Source of the DNA: Dysgonamonadaceae bacterium
GTDB taxonomy: Bacteria; Bacteroidota; Bacteroidia; Bacteroidales; Dysgonomonadaceae
Length of the DNA: 35,409 nt
Assembly: GCA_031269865.1 (NCBI GenBank)
Contig: JAISYO010000091.1
Coordinates: forward strand, 1-35,409
Direction of reading: 5' to 3'
Part shown: piece by piece, positions 22,011-31,193 of the stretch
Layout: every line of letters begins with the position of its first letter
Numbering within the stretch: the first letter of the stretch is position 1
The notes under the pieces: generated by a model
Told to the model about the DNA's origin: nothing
What the model saw: the letters and a program-made list of their open reading frames with translations, nothing else
Database searches by the model: none
Translations under genes and position numbers: made by a program

Positions 22011-22919
22011 TCAGCGCGGTTTTTTATTCCGCGGGTGGTGTTCGATGATTTCCTGACGAAGAAAATTCCTGTCGATATGCGTGTAAATTTCTGTCGTCGT
22101 TATTTTTTCGTGCCCCAGCATCTCTTGTATCACGCGGATATTCGCGCCCCGTTCCAACAGGTGCGTGGCGAAGGAATGGCGGAAAACGTGGGGGCTGATT
22201 TTCTTTTGTATGCCAGCCTCGGCAGCGTATTGCTTGATGAAATGAAAAATCGTGATGCGCGACAGAGCCGTTTTGCGCGAACTGACGAAAACGAAATCCT
22301 CGTTGCCTTTGCCGACGGCGATGCGGCTGCGGTAGGTCAGCCAATTCTTGATTTTTTGGACTGCCGTTTCGGAAATGGGCACCAGCCGCTGCTTGCTGCC
22401 CTTCCCCTCCACGCGAATGAAACCTTCGTCGAAATAGAGGTTCGAAAATTTGAGGTTGGCAAGCTCCGACACGCGAAGCCCGCAACTGTAAAGCGTTTCG
22501 ATGATGGCGTGGTTGCGCGTGCCTTCGGCAGTGGAAACATCGATGACGGAAAGAATGGCGTCAATCTCTTCGACGGACAACACCATGGGCAATTTCAGCC
22601 CGATGCTGGGGGCTTCGAGCAGTTCGGTGGGATCGTCGTCGATATAATGATCGAGCACGAGAAAGCCAAAAAACGATTTGATGCCCGAAACTACTCGCGC
22701 CACCGATCGGGGCGATATGTTCCGCTCGTACAGCCCCACCAAAAAGGATTCCAAATCAGGCAGGCGGACTTGTTGGACGGGCAGGGATTTTTCTTGCAGG
22801 AAGGCGAGCAGTTTTTGCAAGTCGTCGCCGTAAGCCTCAATGCTGTTTTTCGACAAGCCTTTTTCCAACAGCAGGTAGTGCCTGTATTTTTTCACGATTG
22901 CCTCTTCTCCCATTTTCAA
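22011..22919 (-). CDS. xerD: Site-specific tyrosine recombinase XerD
   Basis: The protein is 302 aa with an N-terminal SAM-like core-binding domain and the catalytic domain. The catalytic residues are complete: Arg149 (CGLRVSEL), Lys173 or Lys176, His244 and Arg247 (SPHVFRHSFATHLLERGA), His270 (LGHEKI) and Tyr279 (IYTH). Length and sequence fit chromosomal XerD for dimer resolution rather than an element integrase. Its ATG overlaps the stop of the sensor kinase gene by 4 nt. Confidence 0.92.
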   Translation of the reverse strand: MKMGEEAIVKKYRHYLLLEKGLSKNSIEAYGDDLQKLLAFLQEKSLPVQQVRLPDLESFLVGLYERNISPRSVARVVSGIKSFFGFLVLDHYIDDDPTELLEAPSIGLKLPMVLSVEEIDAILSVIDVSTAEGTRNHAIIETLYSCGLRVSELANLKFSNLYFDEGFIRVEGKGSKQRLVPISETAVQKIKNWLTYRSRIAVGKGNEDFVFVSSRKTALSRITIFHFIKQYAAEAGIQKKISPHVFRHSFATHLLERGANIRVIQEMLGHEKITTTEIYTHIDRNFLRQEIIEHHPRNKKPR

Positions 22920-25390
22920 CGAGTGCTTAGGTGGTTCCTCAGCTTTTCAGCTTCCGACAGATAATGGCGGACGAGGGCAACAGCCCTTTGCGTGTCGGCT
23001 TCGGGAAGGCGTTGCCCTTTTTCCAAGGCGGTAAACACCTCCACAATATCGCTATCCCCCATCATCTGAAAAACGGGGATCATTTTGTGCGCGAGCGACG
23101 AGGCGGTGGGCGCATCGGCGGTGTCCAAGGCTTGTTGCAACTTGTCGATATTCGCCGTGCTTTCCGCCACGAAGGAACGAAGTATCTCGGCGACAGCCTT
23201 CGTGTCATCTTTCACGAAATCAATCAATTTCTCAACCTTCCCCCCTGCCTCCGCCGGCAAAGATTGACGGGATTGGGGTTTTTGGCGTGCCGCAGCCGTG
23301 TGTTTGTGTATCGTTTCGTAGAGGGTGTGCGAGCTGAACGGCTTCGTCAGGTAGGCGGTGTAGGATTCGTCGCCCGACGTTTGTTCGGGCAAAGTATTGG
23401 CTGACAAGATGATAATCGGCAGGTTCAGGCAATGGGCGATTCCCGATTCGCGAATCGTATCCGCCAATTTGAAACCGCTGATGCCGGGCATCTGCATGTC
23501 CACGAACACAATGTCGAAGCGGTTTTCCGCGATGAGCGTCAAGGTGTTTTCGGGATTGGTTTCGGTGCTGACACGCGCCCCCTTCAACTTCAACATTTCC
23601 GCCGCCATCGTCAATAGAATGGGATCGTCGTCCATCAACAAAACGTTCAGGTTCGTGAAATCGTAATCGTTTTTCGGCTTCGCCTGCTGTATCGGCAACA
23701 AAACCGAGAATTTCGCCCCCCGCCCTTTTTCCGATTCCAAGCTCAGCTCGCCGTTCAATTCCTGCACCAAACCGCGTGTGATAGCCAATCCCAATCCGCA
23801 ACCTTCCCCAAAATGATCGGGGTTGTCGGTTTTCAGTTGGTAAAATTCCCGAAAAATAATGTTGCGTTCTTCCTCGTCAATCCCCGGTCCCGTGTCCCGA
23901 ACCGAGAAACGCAGGAAATGCGCCGCACCCTTCCCCTTCTCTATCGAGGCTTTGAGGCACACCGAGCCGGAAGGAGTGTATTTGATGGCGTTTGACACGA
24001 GGTTGCCCATTACCTGCCGCATCACGTAGGCATCGCCAAAGCCAAAAAAGTGCTTGGGAATGCCGTTTTCGATGGAAAAGGCGAGCTTTTTGCGCAGAGC
24101 CGCCGGCTCGAAACTCAACGCGGTTACTTCCACCAAGTCGTGCACGTTGAAATTGATTTCTTTGAAGAGCCACGTACCCGATTCCAACTTGTGGTAGTTC
24201 AGCAAGTTGCCCAATAATTGCAGGATATGCTCGCCCGACTGCCGCATATTTTCGAGGTAGAGTTCTTTTTTCTGCGGCGGCACATCGCCCTCCATCAGTT
24301 CGGTGTATCCCAAAATGGAACCCATCGGGGCTTTTATGTCGTGCGAAATGGTAAGCATCAGTTTTTGGCGCGAATCCAACAAGTCGGAAATGCGCCGATT
24401 GGACTCTTCGAGCTGTTTTCTGTACCGGAAATTGCGGTTGATATTCAAGAGCGAAACGATGCCGAAAGCCATCGCGATCAGCACCGCCAACATAGAGGCG
24501 AAATAGATGGTGCGTTGGGACGAAACGAGCATCGCGTTTTTGTTTTGCAACAACTGCACATATTTGTTGTATTCCTCTATTTCGATGACAGTCAGCAGGT
24601 GATTGATCCTGTCGGTTAGCATATTGTTCATATCCGTCATCTTCGTCTGCCGCCTGAACAAAATTTGTTGCAATTCCCGTTGCCGAGCAAAATTCAACCT
24701 TTCGGAAACGCGCACCATATTTATCACGGTGTCCACCACCAACTTAAACTCCGTTTCTTGCAGTATGGGCTGTCGGTTTACCACGATGGTTGAGTCTGCC
24801 TTGCCCGCAATGGCGTCGCCAAGACGGGAAAAAAGCCCTTTGCGCTGCCCTTTCACAACGGTGGTGTCGTCGTTCAGCATTGTCCGATTGATATTTTTGC
24901 TCTCTAAAAAATTCCGCAAGTCCTCATTCAATACATTGGGTATCAACGAATAAGCTGTTTGCTGTTCGACAAAAGGGGCTTTGTGGATAGAATCTATCAA
25001 GACGGCTATTTCTTTCAGGTTTTTGTTTTTCTCGCTCAACAGCAAACCGATGCTGTCCAAAGTATGAATGCGCAGAGAGTCAGTCGATAAGATTTTCAGG
25101 GAATCCAAGTTCCGTTCGATGGACGGCAGTATGGAATCGTACTTCGAGAAATACAGCAGAGCCGTTTCGGACGAAAACAGATTTTGGGAATTTTCCATCT
25201 CGTAGAGTTTCGAGATGGTGTTTCCCACGATGATGAGTTCCGAGCGGTTTTCGTCCCTCATCTTCTGTTCGGAAAAATCCCGCAGGTTATTGTAAATCGT
25301 TACTAACCCCACAATCATAATCGCCATCACTAAAATGTAACCGGCAACGATGAAAGTTTTCGCGCTTGACAATGATTCCGTTATCTTCAT
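22916..25390 (-). CDS. Hybrid sensor histidine kinase with receiver and HPt domains
   Basis: The protein is 824 aa. TM1 is at about 11-33 and TM2 at about 293-316, bounding a roughly 260-residue helical sensor region in the periplasm. HisKA has the phospho-acceptor His350 (TISHDIKAP); the ATPase domain has MGNLVSNAIKYTP (N box), RDTGPGID (G1) and GCGLGLAI (G2). A receiver domain follows with Asp631 (FVDMQMPG) and the KPF lysine. A C-terminal HPt domain has His768 (SLAHKMIP). The full His-Asp-His relay is thus in one chain and its likely final target is the response regulator gene 12 nt upstream. The signal is unknown. Confidence 0.93.
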   Translation of the reverse strand: MKITESLSSAKTFIVAGYILVMAIMIVGLVTIYNNLRDFSEQKMRDENRSELIIVGNTISKLYEMENSQNLFSSETALLYFSKYDSILPSIERNLDSLKILSTDSLRIHTLDSIGLLLSEKNKNLKEIAVLIDSIHKAPFVEQQTAYSLIPNVLNEDLRNFLESKNINRTMLNDDTTVVKGQRKGLFSRLGDAIAGKADSTIVVNRQPILQETEFKLVVDTVINMVRVSERLNFARQRELQQILFRRQTKMTDMNNMLTDRINHLLTVIEIEEYNKYVQLLQNKNAMLVSSQRTIYFASMLAVLIAMAFGIVSLLNINRNFRYRKQLEESNRRISDLLDSRQKLMLTISHDIKAPMGSILGYTELMEGDVPPQKKELYLENMRQSGEHILQLLGNLLNYHKLESGTWLFKEINFNVHDLVEVTALSFEPAALRKKLAFSIENGIPKHFFGFGDAYVMRQVMGNLVSNAIKYTPSGSVCLKASIEKGKGAAHFLRFSVRDTGPGIDEEERNIIFREFYQLKTDNPDHFGEGCGLGLAITRGLVQELNGELSLESEKGRGAKFSVLLPIQQAKPKNDYDFTNLNVLLMDDDPILLTMAAEMLKLKGARVSTETNPENTLTLIAENRFDIVFVDMQMPGISGFKLADTIRESGIAHCLNLPIIILSANTLPEQTSGDESYTAYLTKPFSSHTLYETIHKHTAAARQKPQSRQSLPAEAGGKVEKLIDFVKDDTKAVAEILRSFVAESTANIDKLQQALDTADAPTASSLAHKMIPVFQMMGDSDIVEVFTALEKGQRLPEADTQRAVALVRHYLSEAEKLRNHLSTR

Positions 25391-25402
25391 ACTTTCCGCG
25401 TT

Positions 25403-26692
25403 TTAATCCAGTGTATCGACGTGATACGCCCTGATTTTATTGTACAGCGTTTTCCTGTCGATATTCAAAATGGAAGCCGCCAACGTCTTGTTGCCCTTCG
25501 CGAGTTCGAGGGCTTCAAGGATTTTCATCTTTTCGTAATTTTGCTTTTTCATCGCTTCCATTTCGGCGTCGGAAACACGGCGTGTCGCGCTGAGAGCCGT
25601 AGGCGCAAACAATCCGGGCACGATGCAGGCTTTTATTTCAGAATCGTCCGACAGCAAAACCGCTTTGATGATGATATTTTTCAGTTCCTGTATATTTCCT
25701 TGCCAAGCGTAATTCACTAAACTGTCCGTAAATTCCGTCGCGATTTTTTTGATGCTTTTTCCAAATTCCAAATTGGCAAAAGAGAGGAAATGATCGGCGA
25801 AAAACAAGATTTCCTTTTTCCGCCCTTTCAGGGAAGGAAGATGCACCGTGTTTTCCTTGAACAAATCCAAAAACTTGGGAATCAGCAGTTCTTTCAGCTT
25901 GTCAAGCCCTTTTGTTGATGAGGCGACGACACGGACGTAATGGGCGTCGTTTTTCTGCGACCGCAAGAAGCACAACAAGTCGTTTTGCAGGTTTTTGCTC
26001 AAATTTTCGATTTCGCAAATGCAAAAAACGCCGCCTGCCGCCTCTTTCAAGGCTTCCTGCAACAACTCTTGCTCGCTTTTTTCCCCGATTACTGTATAAG
26101 GCAGGTTTCCGGGGATATACTCGTCCATTTGCACAAAAGATTGCTCTGCCCCGTAGCCTTTCTCGTAAATGTACCGTGCCGTCAAGTTTTTGCCCGTCCC
26201 CCTGTCGCCGACGATCAACACCGGAACGTCTTGGGTGGCAATAGCATCGAGGCGTTCAACCAACGCCTTATACTCGTCGAAGGGCGGTTTTGCCATCGTT
26301 ATGCAACGCTGTTCGTTTTGCCGACGGTTTTCCTGCAATTTGAAGGCAGCCTCAATTTTTTGGAAAAAAATTTGGGGCTCGATGGGTTTCGCGATATAGT
26401 CCACCGCCCCTTTTTTCATCGACTCCACGGCTGTTTCCACATCGGAAAAGCTCGTCATCATAATAACCAAAATGGCTGAATCGTACTTTTTTATCCACGA
26501 GAGAAAATAAAAGCCGTCGGTACCCGGCATTCTAATGTCGGACAAAATGAGATCGAAAGGCTTCTCTTTTATCAATGTTTTAGCCTCTTCCACGCTTGTC
26601 GCAATTTCAGCCTCGTAGTTCTCTTTCGTGAGCCACGATTTCAGCATCAGACAAGTCGTCAGGCTGTCGTCAAGAATCAAAATTCGTTTCAT
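25403..26692 (-). CDS. NtrC-type response regulator with degenerate AAA+ domain
   Basis: The protein is 429 aa. The receiver domain (1-120) has Asp8/Asp9, phospho-acceptor Asp52 (LSDIRMPG) and a KPIEP lysine. The AAA+ domain has an intact Walker A (GDRGTGKN) but the sigma-54-contacting GAFTGA loop is missing and the region is shortened. Walker B reads GGVFCICEI, with Cys for the usual Asp. A C-terminal Fis-type HTH (GNKTLAASILNIDRKTLYNKI) is intact. It is probably the partner of the hybrid kinase. It may regulate by DNA binding without activating sigma-54 RNA polymerase. Confidence 0.9.
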   Translation of the reverse strand: MKRILILDDSLTTCLMLKSWLTKENYEAEIATSVEEAKTLIKEKPFDLILSDIRMPGTDGFYFLSWIKKYDSAILVIMMTSFSDVETAVESMKKGAVDYIAKPIEPQIFFQKIEAAFKLQENRRQNEQRCITMAKPPFDEYKALVERLDAIATQDVPVLIVGDRGTGKNLTARYIYEKGYGAEQSFVQMDEYIPGNLPYTVIGEKSEQELLQEALKEAAGGVFCICEIENLSKNLQNDLLCFLRSQKNDAHYVRVVASSTKGLDKLKELLIPKFLDLFKENTVHLPSLKGRKKEILFFADHFLSFANLEFGKSIKKIATEFTDSLVNYAWQGNIQELKNIIIKAVLLSDDSEIKACIVPGLFAPTALSATRRVSDAEMEAMKKQNYEKMKILEALELAKGNKTLAASILNIDRKTLYNKIRAYHVDTLD

Positions 26693-26710
26693 CGAGAGTA
26701 TATTTCATTA

Positions 26711-26738
26711 AGAAGCTGTTTAAATTTAAACAGCTTCT
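26711..26738. repeat. Palindromic repeat, copy 2 (perfect 28 bp)
   Basis: AGAAGCTGTTTAAA followed by TTTAAACAGCTTCT is a perfect 28-bp palindrome directly upstream of the response regulator gene. Copy 1 at 16771-16797 is the same apart from the centre. A dispersed repeat family in intergenic spacers is the simplest reading. Confidence 0.75.
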
Positions 26739-26779
26739 AAGACAAATCGTTTTCACAACTATCCCAATTCGCGCATTGT

Positions 26780-27127
26780 TCATTTCGTCTTTTTTTCCTT
26801 TTCGAACTCTTTTGGCATAGCTATCGATGCGTAGAGCAACAATATCGCGCCCACAATCAACGCCAAAAACCACTCGTTCCGCAGGATAAACATCAGGTAG
26901 GTTGCCACGCCAAAACACACACACGCCAGCAACTGAAAATTGAACAACCTTCTTCCCCTCAGGCTCTTGCCAGGGTAGGGCGACGAGGCGATGACGGTTG
27001 AAAATGCCACTACCGCCACTGCCATTACCCAAGGCACCACCGCCAAGGGAAAGAAAAAATATATCATCGCCGACAGTAAAATGAGGACTGCCGAGATTCG
27101 CAACGTCAATTCTTTTAAGTTCCGCAT
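26780..27127 (-). CDS. Small integral membrane protein, function unknown
   Basis: A protein of about 115 aa from the ATG at 27127 (MRNLKELTLRISAVL). Four hydrophobic stretches predict four membrane helices; the N-terminus is basic and the C-terminus ends KEFEKEKKTK. I recognise no family. It lies between the response regulator and the FtsB-like gene on the same strand. Confidence 0.65.
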   Translation of the reverse strand: MRNLKELTLRISAVLILLSAMIYFFFPLAVVPWVMAVAVVAFSTVIASSPYPGKSLRGRRLFNFQLLACVCFGVATYLMFILRNEWFLALIVGAILLLYASIAMPKEFEKEKKTK

Positions 27128-27234
27128 CAGCAAAAAATTATATCAGATGAAAAATAGAGTTTCTATAGTTTATCCATAAATACCATCGTTTATTTCTGAC
27201 ATTCAGCATATTACAAATCGAGGAGCGACGGCGG

Positions 27235-27564
27235 TCATTCTATGACGAAAACGTCTTCGTTCTCTTTTTTCATCAGGTAATTTTCACGGGCAAATTTTTC
27301 GAGGTTGTCTTTGTCAGAGCGCAATTCCTGCAACTTTTTCTTGTCGCTTTCCGTCAGCGAGCGGTAATACTCGATTTCCTTCTTGATTTCTTTTATCTTC
27401 GCATCGTTTTTCACACGCTCAATGACGCTGCTGTCGCTGAAAAAAAACAACATCAACACCAACACCATCATCGCAAGAATTTGGTATCCGCTCAACCCGA
27501 AATACCGCTTTTTTGCGGAATTTGCCTTTTCGTCGATAAATTGCCGAACATTAAACGTCTTCAT
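27235..27564 (-). CDS. FtsB/DivIC-like septum formation initiator protein
   Basis: The protein is 109 aa. A short basic cytoplasmic part (1-25) is followed by one membrane helix (about 28-43, YQILAMMVLVLMLFFF) and a periplasmic coiled coil with the family signature LEKFARENYLMKKENEDVFVIE. FtsB-type proteins bridge FtsL and FtsQ in the divisome. The assignment rests on layout and the C-terminal motif. Confidence 0.85.
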   Translation of the reverse strand: MKTFNVRQFIDEKANSAKKRYFGLSGYQILAMMVLVLMLFFFSDSSVIERVKNDAKIKEIKKEIEYYRSLTESDKKKLQELRSDKDNLEKFARENYLMKKENEDVFVIE

Positions 27565-27652
27565 CTTGCAAAAATAAGAAATTTTTGTGTCAATACGCTA
27601 CTGAATAGACGAAAATATCACGTATCATTGCGATTATTTGAACAAAATAATC

Positions 27653-27660
27653 TATCTTTA
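27653..27660 (+). promoter_or_regulatory. -7-like box before the C69 dipeptidase gene
   Basis: TATCTTTA differs from TAnnTTTG only in the last base and lies 36 nt before the ATG at 27696. Confidence 0.3.
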
Positions 27661-27695
27661 CACACTGGTAGAATAGGTAAAATAAAAAAATCAGT

Positions 27696-29342
27696 ATGAA
27701 AAAATTTATCGCTCTGCAAGTTACGTTGTTTATGATTTCTGCGACAACGGTTTATCCTTGCACAAATCTTTTGGTGGGGAAAAAAGCTTCCACCGACGGC
27801 TCAACCATCATCTCTTACGCAGCCGATTCGTATGCCCTCTACGGCGAATTGTACCATTGGGCGACACAATCCTACGGGCCCAACGAGATACTGAAAGTAT
27901 ATGAATGGGATTCGAGAAAATTTCTGGGGGAAATCCCGCAAGTACGGCAAACCTACAACGTCATCGGGAACATCAACGAACACCAATTAGCGATCGGCGA
28001 AACCACCTTTGGCGGACGTCCCGAATTGGTGGACAGCACTGGTGTAATCGACTACGGAAGCCTCATTTACATTACGTTGCAACGTGCAAAAAATGCGCGT
28101 GAGGCGATACAAATTATGACGAAGCTCGTTGCCAACTACGGATATTGCAGCTCGGGGGAATCGTTCTCGATTGCCGATCCCAACGAAGTGTGGATTTTGG
28201 AAATGATCGGCAAGGGCGTGGGGAACAAAGGCGCGGTTTGGGTAGCCGTCCGCATTCCCGACGACTGCGTGGCGGCGCACGCCAACCAAGCGCGTATCCG
28301 TCAGTTTCCGCTCAAAGATGCCGAAAACTGCCTCTACTCGCCCGACGTGATTTCTTTCGCCCGCAAAAAAGGCTATTTCAAGGGGAAAGACGCCGATTTT
28401 AGCTTCGCCGATGCTTATGCGCCGCTCGATTTTGGCGCGATGCGCTTTTGCGAAGCCCGCGTATGGTCGTTTTTCAACAAGGCGAACAAAGATATGGCAC
28501 AATACGTTTCGTATGCCGAAGGCAAAACCATCAACCCGATGCCGCTCTACATCAAGCCCGATCGCAAATTCAGCGTGCAGGACATACAAAATATGATGCG
28601 CGACCATTACGAAGGGACGGAACTCGATTGGCGTTACGATTCGGGCGCGGGTCCTTTCAACTCGCCCTACCGTTGGTCGCCCCTTACGTTCAGCGTGGAC
28701 TCGGTGGAATACTGCAACGAACGCCCCATCGCCACCCAACAAACCGGATTTTCTTTCGTGGCGCAGATGCGCTCGTGGCTTCCCGACGAAATCGGGGGCA
28801 TTCTTTGGTTCGGGGTGGACGATGCCGCACAAACCGTTTACTACCCCATTTATTGCGCCAACACCACCGTACCGCCCGAAATGGCAGTGGGGAACGGCGA
28901 TTTGCTCACTTTCTCGTGGACGTCGGCTTTTTGGATTCACAATTGGGTGTCCAATATGGTTTACAACCGATACAGCGATATGGTAACGGATATGAACAAG
29001 GTGCAGGGCAAGCTCGAAACGCAATTCAAGGAACACGGCGCGGAAGTGGAAAAGGAAGCCTTGGCGCGATCCAAAAAATCGAAGGACGAAGCCGTGAACT
29101 ACCTGACACAATACAGCAACTCATCTGTAAAAGAAGGCGTTGCCGAATGGAAACAATTGGGGGAATACCTTATGGTAAAATATATGGACGGCGTGGTTAA
29201 GCGCGAAGAAAACGGAAAGTTCACACGCAACCCCCACGGAAACCCCGAATTTCCTATCCGTCCGGGATACCCTGTCGAATTTCGCCGCAAGGTGGTGGAA
29301 GAAACCGGGGACAAATACAAAGTATTGGATATAAGCAAATAA
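27696..29342 (+). CDS. C69 family dipeptidase (Ntn-hydrolase), exported
   Basis: The protein is 548 aa. A signal peptide (MKKFIALQVTLFMISATTVYP) precedes Cys22, the N-terminal nucleophile exposed after cleavage (CTNLLVGKKASTDGS is the family start). QLAIGETTFGGRPEL and GYCSSGESFSIADPNEVWILEMIG are further C69 hallmarks. Such enzymes cut dipeptides in the periplasm and are common in amino-acid-using Bacteroidales. It is upstream of the phospho-sugar mutase but separated by 60 nt. Confidence 0.93.
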   Translation: MKKFIALQVTLFMISATTVYPCTNLLVGKKASTDGSTIISYAADSYALYGELYHWATQSYGPNEILKVYEWDSRKFLGEIPQVRQTYNVIGNINEHQLAIGETTFGGRPELVDSTGVIDYGSLIYITLQRAKNAREAIQIMTKLVANYGYCSSGESFSIADPNEVWILEMIGKGVGNKGAVWVAVRIPDDCVAAHANQARIRQFPLKDAENCLYSPDVISFARKKGYFKGKDADFSFADAYAPLDFGAMRFCEARVWSFFNKANKDMAQYVSYAEGKTINPMPLYIKPDRKFSVQDIQNMMRDHYEGTELDWRYDSGAGPFNSPYRWSPLTFSVDSVEYCNERPIATQQTGFSFVAQMRSWLPDEIGGILWFGVDDAAQTVYYPIYCANTTVPPEMAVGNGDLLTFSWTSAFWIHNWVSNMVYNRYSDMVTDMNKVQGKLETQFKEHGAEVEKEALARSKKSKDEAVNYLTQYSNSSVKEGVAEWKQLGEYLMVKYMDGVVKREENGKFTRNPHGNPEFPIRPGYPVEFRRKVVEETGDKYKVLDISK

Positions 29343-29402
29343 AATATCCATTATGGATTTTGCAATTTCAGATTTAAGAATAAACGAATTTACATCACAA
29401 TT

Positions 29403-31151
29403 ATGGAAGACAAAACGTTATTCGCCCAAGTGATTGATAAAGCCCAAACTTGGCTCGATGGCAATTACGATGCCAACACGAAAGCCGAAGTGAAGCAAAT
29501 GCTTGAAAGCGAAGATAAAAAGCCTCTCATCGACGCTTTTTACCGAGATTTGGAATTTGGAACGGGCGGACTGCGCGGAATTATGGGCGCGGGAACCAAC
29601 CGAATGAATATCTACATCGTAGGGGCTGCTACGCAAGGGCTGTCGAACTACTTGTTGAAGGAATTTTCGAAACTGGATCGGATAAAGGTAGTCATCGGAC
29701 ACGACTGCCGAAACAACAGCCGGAAGTTCGCCGAAATATCCGCCGACATTTTCAGTGCCAACGGCATCAAGGTGTATCTGTTTGAGGCGTTGCGCCCCAC
29801 CCCCGAAATTTCCTACGCCATTCGCAAATTCGGCTGCCAGAGCGGCATTATGATTACCGCATCGCACAACCCGAAAGAATACAACGGCTACAAAGCCTAT
29901 TGGAACGACGGCGCACAAGTGCTTGCGCCTCACGATCGCAACATCATCGCCGAGGTAAACCGCATCTCGTCGGTGGACGACATCAAGTTCAAAGGCAACC
30001 CGAAGCTCATCGAAACCATCGGCAAGGATATGGACAAGGCGTTTATCGAGGAAGTGCAGAAATTAGTCCTCTCGCCCGAATCCATCGCACGCCATCGCGA
30101 CACAAAAATGGTGTACACCCCCATTCACGGAACGGGCAGCACCCTCATCCCCAACGCGCTGAAAGCGGTGGGATTTACCAACGTGATCAGCGTCCCCGAA
30201 CAAGACGTGATCAGCAGCGACTTCCCAACTGTCGTCTCGCCCAACCCCGAAGAACCCGCCGCCTTGGAATTAGCCATCAAGAAGGCTATTGAAACCGGCG
30301 CGGAAATCGTGATGGCTTCCGATCCCGACGCCGACCGCATCGGGACAGCCATTCGCGACGACAAAGGGGATTTTATCCTTGTGAACGGCAACCAAACGAT
30401 GCTCATCTTCCTTTACTATATCATCACGAAACGCAAAGAATTGGGATTGATTACCGGAAAGGAATACGTGGTTAAAACCATCGTAACCACCGAATTGGTT
30501 AAAACCATCGCCGCGAAAAACGGCGTTGAGATTTTCGACTGCTATACCGGCTTCAAGTGGATCGCCGACATTATCCGCAAAAACGAAGGACTCAAAAAAT
30601 ACATTGGCGGCGGCGAAGAAAGCTACGGTTTCCTCGCGGGCGACTTCGTGCGCGACAAAGATTCGGTGTCGGCTTGCGCCTTGTTTGCCGAGATTACCGC
30701 GTGGGCAAAAGACAAGGGCAAAACAATGTACCAACTTTTGCAGGACATTTACGTTGAATACGGCTACTCGAAAGAAAAAGGGATTTCGCTCGTGCGGAAA
30801 GGCAAAGAGGGCGCGGACGAAATAGAAGCGATGATGAAAAAATTCCGCAGCAACCCCCTGAAAAGCATTGGCGGTTCGCCCGTTACCTTCCTCAAAGATT
30901 TCGTGAAGCTCGAAACCGTTGATTTCGCCGCCAACGAAAATATCGCCATCGAAATGCCGACGACTTCCAACGTGTTGCAGTATTTTACCGAAGACGGCAC
31001 CAAGCTATCCATCCGCCCTTCGGGAACCGAACCCAAGATAAAATTCTATATCGAGGTGCACGGCACAATGAAATCGCGCGAGGAATTTGACAAGGCGGAA
31101 GAAGCTGCCAACGAGAAAATCAACGCCATAAAAAGCGAATTGGGCATCTGA
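29403..31151 (+). CDS. Phospho-sugar mutase (phosphoglucomutase/phosphomannomutase)
   Basis: The protein is 582 aa with the four-domain alpha-D-phosphohexomutase fold. The phosphoserine loop is TASHNPKEYNGYK (Ser154), the metal loop DPDADR (Asp307, Asp309, Asp311), the sugar-binding loop GGGEESYG and the phosphate-binding loop RPSGTEPK. Length fits the PGM2-like group that converts glucose-1- and glucose-6-phosphate. Exact sugar preference cannot be read from sequence. Its product could feed both manC and galE pathways. Confidence 0.93.
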   Translation: MEDKTLFAQVIDKAQTWLDGNYDANTKAEVKQMLESEDKKPLIDAFYRDLEFGTGGLRGIMGAGTNRMNIYIVGAATQGLSNYLLKEFSKLDRIKVVIGHDCRNNSRKFAEISADIFSANGIKVYLFEALRPTPEISYAIRKFGCQSGIMITASHNPKEYNGYKAYWNDGAQVLAPHDRNIIAEVNRISSVDDIKFKGNPKLIETIGKDMDKAFIEEVQKLVLSPESIARHRDTKMVYTPIHGTGSTLIPNALKAVGFTNVISVPEQDVISSDFPTVVSPNPEEPAALELAIKKAIETGAEIVMASDPDADRIGTAIRDDKGDFILVNGNQTMLIFLYYIITKRKELGLITGKEYVVKTIVTTELVKTIAAKNGVEIFDCYTGFKWIADIIRKNEGLKKYIGGGEESYGFLAGDFVRDKDSVSACALFAEITAWAKDKGKTMYQLLQDIYVEYGYSKEKGISLVRKGKEGADEIEAMMKKFRSNPLKSIGGSPVTFLKDFVKLETVDFAANENIAIEMPTTSNVLQYFTEDGTKLSIRPSGTEPKIKFYIEVHGTMKSREEFDKAEEAANEKINAIKSELGI

Positions 31152-31193
31152 AAGCCCTGCTCGGCGTAAACAAACATAAAACAGACACAAAAA

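Noticed and set aside
22011-22919. xerD as the integrase of the mobilizable element
   Set aside because: It is 14 kb away from the element end, embedded in core genes, and matches chromosomal XerD.
27987-29111. 374-aa minus-strand ORF inside the C69 dipeptidase gene
   Set aside because: Antisense of a full-length gene with complete family motifs; no start signal or promoter.
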